Shown piece by piece: positions 44,070-57,335 of a DNA stretch of 64,000 bases (position 1 is the stretch's first letter; each line of letters starts with the position of its first letter). The translations under genes and the position numbers were made by a program. The stretch is taken from the NCBI RefSeq assembly GCF_040869045.1, contig NC_090322.1, positions 189,533,477 to 189,597,476 of the forward strand, in the 5' to 3' direction. Below the pieces are notes generated by a model. It made no database searches. It saw only the letters and a program-made list of their open reading frames with translations, and had not been told where the DNA came from. The DNA comes from Eurosta solidaginis. Taxonomy: Eukaryota; Arthropoda; Insecta; Diptera; Tephritidae.

Positions 44070-44616
44070 TTCAAAGAGCCAAATCGGACAGACAAGTACG
44101 AGGTTTTTGAATATCTCAATTTTTGCGACACCTAGCGTGAATTTTTTTTACTAAAGCGGTTACTATTTCTGTATGTATAATATGATTTCAAAATATGAAC
44201 CAAATCGGACCACAAATACGATTTTTGTGAATATCTTGATCCTTGCTCCACCTAACGGCGATTTTTTTCATAGGTCGCTTTCTATTCATGTATGTATTAT
44301 GTGTTCCAAATATGAGCCAAATCGGAACACAAATACGATTTTTGTGAATATCTCGATCCATGCACCACCTAGCGGCGATTTTTTGTCATAGGTCGCTTTC
44401 TATTCTTGTATGTATTATGTGTTCCAAATATGAGCCTAATCGGACCACAAATACGATTTTTGTGAATATGTTGATCCTTGCTCCACCTAGCGGCGATTTT
44501 TTTCATAGGTCGGTTTCTATTCTTGTATGTATTATGTGTTCCAAATATGAGCCTAATCGGACCACAAATACGATTTTTGTGAATATATCGATCCATGAGA
44601 CACCTAGCGGCGATTA
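44070..44616 (+). repeat. 117-bp minisatellite, unit 2
   Basis: Counterpart of 20205-20752 with the same copy number and ACGATTTTTGTGAATAT spacing. Only scattered substitutions differ, so there has been no copy-number change since the duplication. Confidence 0.88.
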
Positions 44617-45849
44617 TTTTGTTTTCTTATTATTGAATTGTCATCGGGTTCTGAACTATATTCCAAATTTCAAGCTTGTAGCTTATCGGGAAGTTACTTA
44701 AATTTTAATTACAAAATTCGCGCTGGCCGGCCAGCCGTGCAGCCTGTCAAATCAATCTAAATAAAACCGTTTAAAAAGGGCAGATCCACGGCCATTTTGA
44801 AATTTTCTTTTATTTTTGTATTTTGTTGCACCATATTATTACTGGAGTTGAATTTTGACATAATTTACTTATGTACTGTAAAGATATTCAATTTTTTGTT
44901 AAAATTTTACTTTAAAAATTGTTTTTTAAGTGGGCGTGTTCGTCATCTGATTTTGCTAATTTTTACTCAGCACACATATAGTAATAGGAGTAACGTTCCT
45001 GCCAAATTTCATCATGATATCTTGAACGACTGCCAAATTACAGCTCAAGAAGCAGAACGGTGGTAGTGATATGCACTTTACGGAAGTCATGCTGATGGCT
45101 GGATAACCGAAGAATTTCATTTAATTGAGGGAATCATAATGACTTTAAACGTTTTAGTTACTGACCAAAGTCATAAAATCGGTAGGTACTGGCTGGGATT
45201 CCGGTCTTTGGTAGTGGTTTTATGTTTCCCATTATCCGTTACTCTGGTATTGCAAAGGCTTTTAATGACAAGTAGAAAAAATGTCCTAGGCTCCTCACGC
45301 CCTCATGACCAAGGTGTTTTGGCATCGGCATAGGTTTTCCATCTGGGAATATTCCTAAATGTATTATACAGTTTTTAGATTTGCCAACATTCAGAAATTT
45401 CCTTAAAAAAAGAAGAATTTGTATTTTCGTATTTCGACTATTTTCAATAATAATATACGGATTTCATAGGAAATTGTATGCATGTATCCGTACTCATATA
45501 TGGGGCTTACCACATCAAATGTTACCATTCAAAAAACAAAGAACCGCCCCAAAGTTGGCAAAAATATTGCAATTGTAGGGTACATTACCATTGGCAAAAG
45601 GAGTGACCGAAATATGAACGGATTGCGATTACGCAATGTCGAAATGTTTGCTTGCGATTTTTTTCAATAAATATTTAGGCTACCAAATTTCAATGTACAA
45701 AAAAGAGTTTTGATGATTCTTGCAGCATTTTTACCGAGCTTTTCAAAAAAAAAAAAAAAAAATAGCTGACCTGATAAGGAAGCTCACGTGGACAACATGA
45801 AGGCCAGTTGTGATACCACGTACAATAAAAAACGGTGACGTAGATATAG
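44617..45849. repeat. Dispersed repeat sequence, unit 2
   Basis: Counterpart of 20753-21984, including the inverted dispersed-repeat segment at about 44970-45050 and an A-run at about 45746-45763. No gene is seen. Confidence 0.5.
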
Positions 45850-48035
45850 CTACTTAGAGAATCGTTGGGTAGCAACGATAAAGTTCCGAAAGCAGCAACA
45901 AGACAGAGTTTCCAGTATATTGACACATACCGCATGGATACCCATGGGGCAGTGCCCTATGAAAACGCTAATGACCATTGATAGGTGAGCCTTAGTGAAC
46001 CCAAGTACTTCGGCATACCTCCTGCCATCCACTTTCGGGTAGAAAGATCTTGCTATCCTGCAACTGGTGGTATCCGCCCAACGTTTGCTGAGCTGACCCG
46101 AGGCCCAGCTATGGAGGAGCAAACCACAGGTGGTCAGCGGAAACCAGAGATCTCTACTGCCGTCTTCATCCGTTTCAGTTGTACCGATGCGGGCTAACAA
46201 ATTGTTGTATAGAGAGCAGTTATCGGCATACAATAGTCCGTCCTGTCCGTGACACAGTCGATAATAGTAAGAAAGCTAGAGTGTCCGAAGTCAGAAAGCC
46301 CATAGCCTATATCACGAAGCCTTTCCAACGACCGAGCCGCGGCTGCCTTTCCCGCAATATCTACTGGATGAACATATGTTCAGCATGACATGCAGTGCCA
46401 AGGTAGGTGTTATTCTAAGGGTTCCACTGATACCGATCAGCGCCGTCCGTTGCACTGACACTAAAATTTGGAGGTGGTCGCCGTGTCCAGTGTTTTCCGC
46501 CAGACCAGCGCCCCATAGAGTAGAATCATTTCGACACCATCTCATAAAGCCAGTGTACCACTCCTGGCGAGAGTCCCCATCTCTTTCCGATATCCCCCCT
46601 GCAGCAGTATAAGGCAACCACGGCCTTCCTGCCCCTATCTTACACATTGGGTATCCAGGACAGTTTCTAGTCCAAAATAATCCCCAAATATTTAACCCTA
46701 TCAGAAAGTACCAACGGTAACCCTCCAGTCGAGGAAGTTCCGTAATCGGACATCTTATATCTCCTTGTAAAAAGAACCAATTCCGTTTTTCCCGGGTTGA
46801 CCGCCAATCCACAATCGACTCCTAAACCCACCAGAGCTCTTTCGATTGCCCCCGGTTAGACATTTTTAAAAGCCCCCTCGATGTCTAGAAAGGCACACAG
46901 AGCAAACTCTTTGTGTTCTAGGGACCCCTCTATTTGCTTTACAATCGAACGGAAAGCCATTTCCGCCGACCTGCCCTTGCAGTAGGCATGCTGTGAAGCC
47001 AATAGTAACCCCCGAGGAATCCTTTCCCGTAGGTACAGGTCAATCAACCGCTCAAACGTCTTAAGAAGAAACGGCGAGAGACCGATAGGCCTGAAATCCT
47101 TAGGTGATACATGCGAGCTTCTGCCGGCCTTCGGAATGAAAATGACCGTGTGCCAAGACTTCAGGATATAATTAAGCCTGAGGCAGTTAACGTAGATGAT
47201 GGCCAACCATCGGCAGGAAATCCCTAAAGAATTTTGAAGTTGCGCAGGATTGATGCCATCCGGGCCCGTAGAGTTATAGGGCTTGAACGAGCCTATAGGC
47301 CAGGTTATTTGACATAGCCGTAGTGGAATGGCAGGCATTTCTGCATGGCCAACGACCGCCGACCATGCAAGCGAAGATTCCTGCGCAATTGGGACATCGG
47401 GAAAATGATTGTCCAGTAAAAGCTTTAGGAACTCCTCGCTACTCATCATTCAGTCCCCACCATCATCTCTCAAATACCCCAGAGGGGCGGAATTCCTAGA
47501 GAATATTTTTCAAAGCCTCCCGGATTCATTGCAGCCTTCGACGTTTTCATAGAAGCTTCGCCATGAATCTAGCTTGGCTATCCTTATTTCATTTTTATGA
47601 ATCCCCAGGCTCACCTTATAGAACTCCAAGTCCGGTGGTAGGGTAGTTTACTCCTCTTGGCTCTGTTAAAAAGCCGCCTACAGGACGCTCTTAGGTCGTC
47701 AAGAGAATCAGACCACCAGGGCGTCTTGCCCTTCCCCCTGTATGTTTTCAATGGGCAGAAGAGTTGAAAGGCGCTATTGCTTGCCGAGGTCAAGTTTTCC
47801 ACCAGAACGTCTATCTCAGATTCGGATAGGTCCGAACTAATGGTAGGCGCCGCAGGCAATAGCTCTCCCAGCTTCCTACAATACAAGTCTCAGTTAGTAC
47901 TTTTAGCGTTCCTAAAAGATATTTTATCAGAACGTTCTTCGTTCACTGACACCTGAATATATCGGTGATTAGAGAAGAAGTGTGTTGAGAACCCTCCACC
48001 TCGATATCCGATCTTTAGTTTTCTACTAACCTTCT
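45850..48035 (-). pseudogene. LOA/R1-like LINE with RT core deleted, unit 2
   Basis: Counterpart of 21985-24170 with the same loss of the GVPQG-FADD block and the same stops. The RT N-terminal half is at 47449-46856 and the linker at 47886-47611. Differences are a few codons (for example RKGKT vs GKGKT and ETAF vs EMAF). Confidence 0.78.
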
Positions 48036-49046
48036 ACTACAGGACCTCCTCCCTTACCGCAGTAACAATATATATAAATATATCAGTGTACACCTGACTT
48101 AATAATAGAACTCTAAAACGTATGGGTTGATGAAACTTTTAACGTAAAACTGTACATATGGGCAAAAAGTCGACTGCGGTATGATTTATGAAGAACGAAT
48201 TAGAAAACATAGTAATTTTGTATATTAATAATTTTAATGAAAATAATTTTGAACGACAGATTTAAGCCAAGCGTCTTTCTACAAATACTTATGTTATTTC
48301 GACTCTGAACGATATTAGCAAGGCAGGTAAGAATTTTCTGAAGTACTCATGGTAGAGATACTCAATTTTTGAAAAGTGCTAGATCCGTTGAGAAAAAAGT
48401 TTGCCTAAGTACACGGTACTTGAACTTAAAAGCAATGTTATGGTAGCAAAATACATCAACTCTATACCATGGCATTTTCTCTACTGAAAAATGTAGGCCA
48501 CAATTTTTCTTTCTTTCTTAAGTTGATTTCAGCAACATATACTGACCCTGACTCAGAGTTCTAGTTCACGGATATATCGAAATTTAATAATGAAAAAACC
48601 GGAGATGGGATATATAGGCCAAAATTTAAGAAATTGGTACCAATTGGATGCAACCCCTCTATTTTTCAGAGAGAAATCAAGGAAAAAAAGTTTGCTGTAG
48701 AAGACCCTTATTTTCCATAAGTATCCTCATCATGTCGGACAGCCAGACATCTTTGGCTGGCTTGAAATTTTGTGAAATTTTGCACAACTGCTTCTAAGCT
48801 AGTGGATGAATGCGTTCAAGTCCTAAATGATCGGAAGCAAAATTAAAGGTTTGTTAGGTTAGGTTCACGGGCATTAGGGATATGAAGATAATGAATATTC
48901 GTTGAATGGCTCAGAGACTTTCTATGGACTCACAAAGGATCAAACTAGGAAAACCAAAAACAACCCGGAAAGAAAAGAGTTATCGTTCTTCTATATGTTG
49001 CGTAAGCATGGATCATAGCGATATTGCGCTTGCGATGGCGAGAATT
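48036..49046. other. No gene recognised, unit 2
   Basis: Counterpart of 24171-25167. A small local duplication of TTTTGTGAAA near 48770 is the only notable difference. Confidence 0.4.
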
Positions 49047-49370
49047 GAAGATGATTTAACGATAATCTTTACGAGCTTTACGCAGACATCAATATAATCA
49101 AACGAATTAAAATGCAAGGGCTACGCTGACTAGACCATGTTATGCGAATTAAAGGTGATGCTTCGACTAAGAAAGTATTTTTTTTTTTTTTTACCCGCCT
49201 ATAGAACAGAGGAAGAGGGCGGCTCCTACTCCATTGGAGGAACCAAGTAGAAAACAATATGAACTTACTTGGTGTGACCAATTGGCGCCAGTTGACTCAG
49301 CTTATGAAGCGACTTGCACGCCTGGTTGGAGGGCTATAACCGTTAAAACGTTTAAGCGCCAATTAAGTAG
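49047..49370 (+). mobile_element. Degraded RTE-like tail, unit 2, first copy
   Basis: Counterpart of 25168-25491 with the same stops and T-run. Confidence 0.62.
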
Positions 49371-49437
49371 GCAATTGAAAAGTAAAATCAAAATCATGCT
49401 CTGCAAGTCCCTTACCGTACCCGCCATGCTACATTGA

Positions 49438-49822
49438 GCAGAAGCATGGACCATGACAACATCAGATGAAACGGCTTTGCAAGTGTTTGAGTGAAAAGTT
49501 TTTCGAATGATTAACAGACGATCGAGGCGGCGGAAGATTTAATGATGAGCTGTAGGAGCTTTATGCAAATACCATCGTAGTCCAGCGAATTAAAACACAG
49601 CGGCTACGCTGGCCAGGTCATGTTATGCGAGTGAAAGTTGATGCTCCGGCTAAGAAAATATATTTTATCGGAACCCACCAATGGGACGGAGGAAGAGGGC
49701 ATTCGCTACTCCGCTGCAGGGACCAGGTGGAAAATTATTCAAATTATATTTGTTTGACCAATTGGTGCAGCGTTGAAATGACTGGCGCACCTTGTTGGAG
49801 GGTCATAACCGTTTGAACGGTG
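49438..49822 (+). mobile_element. Degraded RTE-like tail, unit 2, second copy
   Basis: Counterpart of 25561-25945. It keeps QRIKTQRLRWPGHVMRVK and lacks the stop that unit 1 has after FIGTH. Confidence 0.65.
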
Positions 49823-49914
49823 ATACATTCTCTAGTGTTCCGATCTGATATGTTTCGACTTATCATATTTCCCTGCTCAAAAGTGTTAATTCATTGATGA
49901 AGCCCATTGATTAG

Positions 49915-52509
49915 ATGATAGTCCTGGGTGACTTTAATCTCCCGCATGTATTATGGACCATATCTGATCAGAATATTGTACCTATTTCTTCTAACCTGTC
50001 CAACAACGAATGTTTAGCCGAAATAACTGAACTTTGCCTTAAACAGATAAATATAATTCCTAACATGTTCGGGAGGACCCTTGATTTGGTATTTGTCGAT
50101 GATACATCAAAATGTACTCTAAGCCGGGGTAAACCTCTTACTGTACCTGAAGACCCTTACCATCCTTCCCTGGAAATAGCATACGAATTCGAAAGAAATT
50201 CTCCGAGTAGCATTGCTACTAAATACGACTCTAGTTTCAGATTTCAATTCGCGAAGGCTAATTTTAGTAAACTTAATCAAACTTTATCTACAGTGGCTTG
50301 GCTCAAATATGGTGTAGATATTGACAAAAATGTTTCTGAGTTTTATACCACCATTTACGGTATTTTGGAAAAACACGTACCTAAGCGAAAACGTGTGTCT
50401 ACCGAATCAGTCCAAATATGATTCACTAAAGAGCTGATGTCCTTAAAAAACAGAAAATCTCGTTTCTACAAATTATACAAAAGGTCGGGCTCTCACTCCG
50501 ATTACTTGCATTACTCTATTTTGCGTCATAAATATTTTGAATTAAACAAAAAGTGCTATAATACGTACATCTGTAAGATGAAAAGGGAAATAACTTGCAA
50601 TCCGAAAGCTTTCTATAAATTCGTGAACTCTAAACGTAGGGTTAAAGGGTTTCCCTCTGCTTTAAAATACCAGGGTGATTTGTCTAGCGACGATCAAGAT
50701 ATTGCTAACTTCTTTGCACAATTTTTCAAGTCCAACTATTCCAGTGAATTTAATACTTTTTCAAATGAATATCCATTTCAGCTTAACTCACTTAACACCA
50801 GGCATGCTTAACGAACGAAACGATATCATTTCGTTAACGTTTAACGTTAACGTTAATTAACGTTAATTTGACGATCTTAACGTTAATAAACGAAACGAAG
50901 TGACTTCGTTTCGTTTATTAGCGTTGATTATCGTAACGAAATGATATCGTTTCGTTCGTTAAGCATGCCTGCTTAACACCATTAATATTCCAGAAATATA
51001 TCCGGATGAAGTTTTTTTCATATTTAACGTCTTTGAAAGAATCTTACAAGTACGGTCCTGATTTAATTCCCACTTGTTTTCTTAAAAAATGCGCTGAACA
51101 CATTTATCAGCCTCTAACTGATTTATGCAATATGCCCCTAAAAAGTGGAGTCTTTCCTTCTGCTTGGAAGGAATCTTTTCTCATACCCCTTCACAAAAGT
51201 GGTAGTAGGTCGTGTGTAGAGAACTATCGAGGAATAGCAAAGTTGTCGGCCATCCCAAAGTTGTTTGAAGCTATCGTTACCAATCAGCTAACATTTTCCA
51301 TTTCTACTTTGATTGCAGAACCGCAACACGGATTCTGTAAAGGCAAATCTACCATTACTAATCTACTTGAATTCACAACTCATGTTTCTAAGGGATTTAG
51401 AGAAAATCTTCACACAGATGTTATTTATACTGATTTCAGTAAAGCATTTGACAAAGTATCCCACTCCTTACTTATCTACAAGCTGGATCGGCTTGGCTTC
51501 CAACCTGGTCTCACCCAGTGGATCTCGTCGTATCTCTGCGGTCGAACGCAAAAAGTTATTTTTAAAAATACTTTTTCAAATGTCATCGATGTTCCCTCTG
51601 GCGTCCCACAAGGCAGCCACCTTGGTCCAATTCTGTTCTTGCTATTTATTAATGATATCTGTACCACTATAAAATATTCCAAAATCTTAATGTATGCTGA
51701 TGATGTAAAACTTTTTAGGTCTTGTGCGTTTATCGAAGAACGTCCCTTGCTTCAAGCGGATTTAAACTGCCTAGTTACTTGGTGCAACGTAAATTCAATG
51801 CCGCTGAACCTCAATAAATGCAAATTCATGTGCCTATCTCGAAGATCTTTGCCAGCAGCCTCTTACGTAATTAATAATTTTTGTCTTCTATCAGTAAACT
51901 ATTTTGAGGACTTGGGAGTCACGATAGATGCTAAACTTAGTTTCAACCTTCATATTAATGCTACTGTCAATAAGGCTAGAGGTGTTCTTTCATACGTGAA
52001 ACGGTGGTCCAAAGAATTTAGTGACCCTTATGTAACTAAAGCCCTTTCCATCACCTTAGTTAGACCGATACTAGAATACGGATCAATAGTCTGGAATCCA
52101 CAATATCGAGTTCATGCAGATAGACTTAATTGTATTTCTACTTTTCTCTTTAAGGAATTTTCAGTGGGACTCTGCGTATAATCTTCCACCTTACACTAGT
52201 CGGTTAAAGCTTATCAATCTTCCAATTCTTGCAAGTCGTAGAGAAATGCTAGGCGTTATATTTATGGCTAAACTCCTGAATGGACTGATTTCTAGTCCAA
52301 TTCTTTTAAACGAAGTAAACTTCAACGTCCCATCACGGGTGTCAAGATATTACAAACCTCTTCTTTTGAGGCAGTGTAGAACTAATTTCGAATTAAATGA
52401 ATCTTTTCGGTGTTTGTGTCATGATTTTAACACTCATTCTAATTCATTTGATATAACGGATTCACTTTTTACCATAGAGAAAACTGTCTTATCCTATCTT
52501 AACTCTTAA
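49915..52509 (+). pseudogene. CR1/jockey-type LINE ORF2, unit 2
   Basis: Counterpart of 26038-28600. The EN part and the TGA after ESVQI are the same. The linker frame here (50437-50811) lacks unit 1's 4-base insertion. The RT frame (51006-52181) is cut short by an 11-base loss near 52127, after which the C-terminus continues in another frame (52114-52509) to its natural end (TIEKTVLSYLNS). So each unit carries lesions the other lacks. YADD is intact. Confidence 0.85.
50799..50971. mobile_element. Palindromic hAT-type MITE inside the LINE, unit 2
   Basis: Identical in design and position to 26926-27098, with CTTAACAC duplications on both sides (50791-50798 and 50972-50979). Its shared position dates its insertion before the tandem duplication. 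Confidence 0.92.
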
Positions 52510-52616
52510 CAAAAAAAAAAAAAATCAAATAAATTAAAAATGTTCACTTATTTAACAATGTAGTATATATATGTATAATTTCTATGTAATTTCTAACTGT
52601 TATGTATAGTACTCAG

Positions 52617-52797
52617 CTGATGATTTTTTTTTCTGTAGCTGAGCAGTTTTATATCTCGACGCTTAACAAACCTCCACCTATCAACAACTCGGCAATAACC
52701 AATCCGTGCGTCATGCGGATGCGCCCCTCGCGCCGGTCGGGCGGGCTTTGGAGGGTTTAATCCGTTGGGTATTAAAACAAAAAAAAAAAAAAAAAAA
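52617..52797 (+). mobile_element. Poly-A-tailed retroposon 3' end, unit 2
   Basis: Counterpart of 28762-28932. The A-tail has a C interruption (AAAACAAAA). Confidence 0.43.
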
Positions 52798-52903
52798 TGT
52801 CTCATGGAACTTAAAAATATATCAGCTTACCAAATTTCATCAAGATATTTCAAAAAGTTAGCGACTATGTTGCGGTCAAACAGGCGGACAAATGAGCATT
52901 ACT

Positions 52904-55900
52904 AAATCAATTCAGCTCGTCATCCTTTGACGATGTGGAATATTAAGATACTCAGTTCGCTTCCCAAGGCAGTCGGTTCTATGTACCGGAGCGACTCGAG
53001 ATTTTTCCCGACCAAGGACTGTCATTTCAGTGTGACCCCATTTAATTTGTTTCGTCCCTCCCACAAATTGTCATCCTCCCAGCAGCTCCTTGCAGCAGGA
53101 CTGCTCCATAGTCTCTTACTCCGGGAAGGCATCGAAACCAACCCGGGTCCGTCTCCTGACTCCGGTCCTGAGAAATGGTTTTGCTGCATCTGCCGGGAAA
53201 GAATCTTTTTAGGACGGTCTTACTCTGTTCAGTGTGTCTCGTGCAAGGGATGGTTGCATCGGACAGGTTGTTCTGGGCTTGATCCCAAAACCCGACGTCA
53301 ACGTAACTTTTATAAATCTTTTGTAGCTCCTTGCTGTTCACGCCCAAGGGCGTCCCGTAGTCTACGCCTAAGCGCCCCCCCCCCCCCCCACTACCTTCCA
53401 GCAGCCCCGCTGCTCAGCAAGCCACAACAAGTACCTGCTGCTGCTCGCGCCCCACGGCGCCAACAACTCACACAACTGATACCACTCATAACTACTACCT
53501 TCGTAGTAGAGTTGGTAGCAATGCTGATAATCACCCCCTGCCCCCGTCTTCTCCCCCCTCTTTTCCGGCAGCAATCGTGCAGGTCAGGGAAACAGACTCT
53601 TAGTCCCTACCTCCGTTTGCACCGTCTGCCAGCACAGAATATATAGGTTCGCGACATCCGCCCAATGCAGCTCCTGCCTAGGGTGGTGCCACTTTCCTAG
53701 ATGTTCTGGTCTCCGCGACGGCAAACCCCCGACGGGTTTCATCGCCCATGTTGCCAGGTCGCAAACAGAAATCATCCGGGTACCCCAATGCTTGCCCAAG
53801 GACGCCCAGTCCCAGGGCCACAACAACAATTGCGCCCTGGCCTTCCACAACCCAGGCGTAGTCACCCGTCACTTACCCCCAGAGTGACGGCGTCTCCCCT
53901 TATGCATTTCAGAATTCTGCAATTAAATTGTAATGGACTAACTGGGAAGACTACGGAGATAGTCGATTTCATGAAGCAGCACAACATCCGCATTGCTGCG
54001 ATTCAAGAGACTAAACTCAGCAAGATCTGCGTTGCAGACCTGCTCTGGGTATAATGTCCACAGGAAAAACCGCGAGAGCGGAAATGGAGGCGGTCTCGCG
54101 TTTATCATACACCACTCTGTGCAATATTATATATTTGATCCTGGCATCGACCGCAGGGACAATGTCCTAGAACGTCAACGCCTATCGGTCCGGTCAGGCG
54201 ATGCAAACCTAGAAATCATCAACATCTACATCCCTCCTGCCACCTGTTGCCCCAGTGGATACCGCCCTAATATCAGGGCCTTGCTAACTGGCAACAATCG
54301 CATTATCTTAGGCGATTTCAATGCCCATCATGATCTATGGCATTCAAACTTGCGGGCGGACAGTAGGGGTGAGATGATAAAAGAAACGACGTTCTGCACA
54401 ATAAACGGAGACGCCCCCACACGTATGGTAGGAAGCTGTCACAGCTCGCCAGATATCTCAATCGTGAGCGCAGAACTCGTAAACTGCGTCATCTGGCAGC
54501 CGATGGTAACATTGGCATCCGACCACCTGCCCATACTTATTTCGCTTGAGCGTACCGCCGACTTCATCGTCGCTGAAAAACGCACTTTCATAAACTTCAA
54601 TAAAGGAAAGTGGGAAGAATATAAATCCTTTACAGACAACCGCTTTGCTGCCCTCCCTATCCCGACTGATGCCCACCAAGGGGAGCGTGCCTTCCGTAAG
54701 GTCATTGAATCCGCCTCGGCACATTTCATTCCCGCCGGGAGAATTCCCGAAATCCGGCCCCACTTCCCGGTGGAGGCCGCAAACTTAGCGAGAGAACGTG
54801 ACCTTATAAGACAGCTTGATTCAGGCGACCCCCAACTAATGGATACAAACCAACGCATCAAATTGCTTGTGGATGAACACAAGCGGGCGAAATGGGAGGA
54901 GCACCTAAGAGGTTGTAACCTTTCTACCGGGGTGGGTAAACTTTGGTCCACCGTAAATTCCATATCGAATCCGACTGAACAAAGACAAAGTTTACATCAC
55001 CTTTGGCGACAAAGTGCTGTCGGACGCGAAAAAATGCGCGAGCGCTTTCTGCCGACAATATATAATGCATCCTACGGTCGACAAAGATAGACGGAGAGCC
55101 AATAGACACGCACATAAACACAAATTCAGCACGTCACCAATCACCATCACCGCTAAAGAGGTTGAGGACGCCATTGGTCGTGCTAAACCATCCAAAGCAG
55201 TGGGCCCAGACGGCATAGCCATGCCGATGCTTAACAGCCTAGGGAAAGAGGGTTTCAAATATTTAGCGCATGTTTTCAACCTGTCTCTTTCCACCTCTGT
55301 CATACCTGAGAAATGGAAAATGGCCAAGGTGGTCCCGCTACTAAAGCCTGGGAAACCAGCTAACATAGGTGAGTCGTATCGTCCGATATCTCTCCTATCG
55401 CCAGTGGCAAAGACGCTTGAAGCCATTTTGCTCCCTTATTTCCAAGCAAATTTGCAGCTAGCCCCTCATCAGCTTGGCTTCAGAAAACTCCATAGCACTA
55501 CCACCGCGCTAAATGCCATTAGCACCCAGATAAATTGCACCATAGAACAGTACTCGTAGCGCTAGACCTATCAAAAGCTTTTGATACCGTCAACCATGGC
55601 TCGTTACTGCAAGACCTGGAAGGGTCTACCCTTTCCCCATGTCTTAAAAGGTGGACCGCAAATTATCTGGGTGGTCGGCAGGCATTGGTGCAATTTAGAA
55701 ACGAAACATCAAAACCAAGGAGAATTAAACAAGGGGTGCCACAGGGTGGTGTCCTATCCCCACTTTTGTTTAATTTCTACATATCTAAGCTACCTTCACC
55801 ACCGGAGGGAGTCACAATCGTTTCCTACACCGATGACTGCACAATAATGGCCACAGGCCCAGGCCCAAAGATCGATGCGCTATGCAATAAAATAAACGGC

Positions 55901-56984
55901 TACCTCCCTGATCTCTCCAGTTTTTTCGCCTCGCGAAACCTGGCATTATCACCGACTAAATCTTCCGCGACCTTATTTACCACATGGACGTCCCAAATGT
56001 CGACCATTTTGAACATCCACGTCGATGGCACTACGCTACCGAGTGTCCTACACCCCAAAATCTTGGGTGCGACGTTTGATCAGGATCTACATTTTGGTGA
56101 GCACGCAGCCGCAATTGTTCCGAGAATTCAGAGCCGTAACAAAATCCTCAAATCCCTCGCTGGCAGTACTTGGGGAAAAGATAAAGAAACGCTCATGACT
56201 ACATACAAAGCAATTAGCCAGCCGATTACGTACTACGCGTCACCCATATGATCGCCAAGCCTAAAAATCACCCACTGGAAGAAACTACAGGCCTGCCTAA
56301 ATACTGCTCTCAGAATCGCCACGGGCTGTCTTCTTATGTCCCCAGAACACCATCTGCATAATGAGGCGAGAATACTCCCCATCAGGGAGAGAAATGAGAT
56401 GCTGATCAAACAGTTCCTGTTGAATACCCAGAAACCTGGGCATCCCAACAGACATCTGATTGATGAACCAGCACCGCCTAGGGGCTTAAGGAGTCATCTC
56501 CGTAAGCATTTTTGTGGAAATACGGCACCTGAGAACCCAGCCGTATGAAGCGAAAAAACACAAGCAGGTCCTTGGTGAACTCCATAAACAGGCGTCGGAC
56601 CTTTATGCCGGGAATTGCTCGGCGAATCCAGTGCTTAACGAAAATTATTCAAAACTCGCGGAAGAGGAACGCATACTCCCCAGGGAAACGCGTGTTACTC
56701 TTGCTCAACTTCGTTATGGATACTGTAACACGTTACTCTTACCTATCCAGAATCAACCCCGACATACAAAATGTATGCCCCGCTTGCAATGTGTCCCCAC
56801 ATGACACCAACCATCTCTTTAATTGTAATGTGGAACCAACGCCTCTAACACCCCTTTCCTTATGGTCCACCCCTGTTGAAACGGCAAGTTTCCTTGGACT
56901 CCCGTTAGAGGATATTGATGACAATTTGTGATCGGTCGCGGCTATTAGGTGGGGCGAGCATTGCTACAACAACAACAACAACAA
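52904..56984 (+). mobile_element. Near full-length 2A-bearing LINE, unit 2
   Basis: Counterpart of 29041-33136 with the same domain order and most of the same frameshifts: EN at 53901-55090, RT at 55014-56251 with YTDD, a CCHC-like motif at about 56778-56836 and a CAA tail. EN has a 12-base in-frame deletion near 54376. RT has GVPQGGVLSP instead of unit 1's GVPQGCVLSP. Confidence 0.82.
52927..53646 (+). pseudogene. LINE ORF1 with 2A-like motif, unit 2
   Basis: Same start, GIETNPGP at residues 68-75 and the same PHD-like finger (one Lys-to-Glu change). The poly-C run is 15 bases (53375-53389) instead of 20. The reading frame after it therefore changes, and the ORF extends to 239 residues through sequence that is out of frame in unit 1. 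Confidence 0.7.
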
Positions 56985-57335
56985 CATACTCAGTGAACTT
57001 AATAAAACATTTTATTTTCCTGAAAAGTTTAAAAGTAGCATTAAAATTTATTTTTGACTACGAAAAATGTCAGATGAATAAGGACAGCTTAAAATAAAAT
57101 GAAAATAAAAACAAAAACAATGCAATTATAAGTCACATAGTATGTATGTATATGTTTATGATTTCCGACGATTTGTTTTTTTTTGAAAAAAATTCAATGC
57201 CAGTTTGTTTAAATGATAGTTTAATAAGCGATACTTTAATGAAGTCAACAAAAATGCTTATAAGCTAGCAAAGTAAACCATTGAAATTTTACAAGCACAT
57301 TTAAAGTAGACACTTTGAAAACATCTTTGCTGCTC

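Larger units (their letters stand above)
33299..57147. repeat. Tandem segmental duplication, unit 2
   Basis: Second copy of the unit. Its first 1.7 kb (33299-34974, LITAF gene and SINE) is almost identical to 57148-58816 but less like unit 1. From about 35366 onward it is instead almost identical to unit 1. This mosaic is what an unequal crossover between two older paralogues would leave, with the exchange at about 34975-35365. Unit-2-only features are a solo LTR (35690-36359) and an inverted/duplicated block at 39199-39970. Confidence 0.9.

Noticed and set aside
10651..57147. Exact assembly duplication
   Set aside because: Units differ by many substitutions, a solo LTR, a P-like MITE and rearrangements, so it is not a copied contig; an allelic (haplotig) explanation remains open and is noted in the findings.
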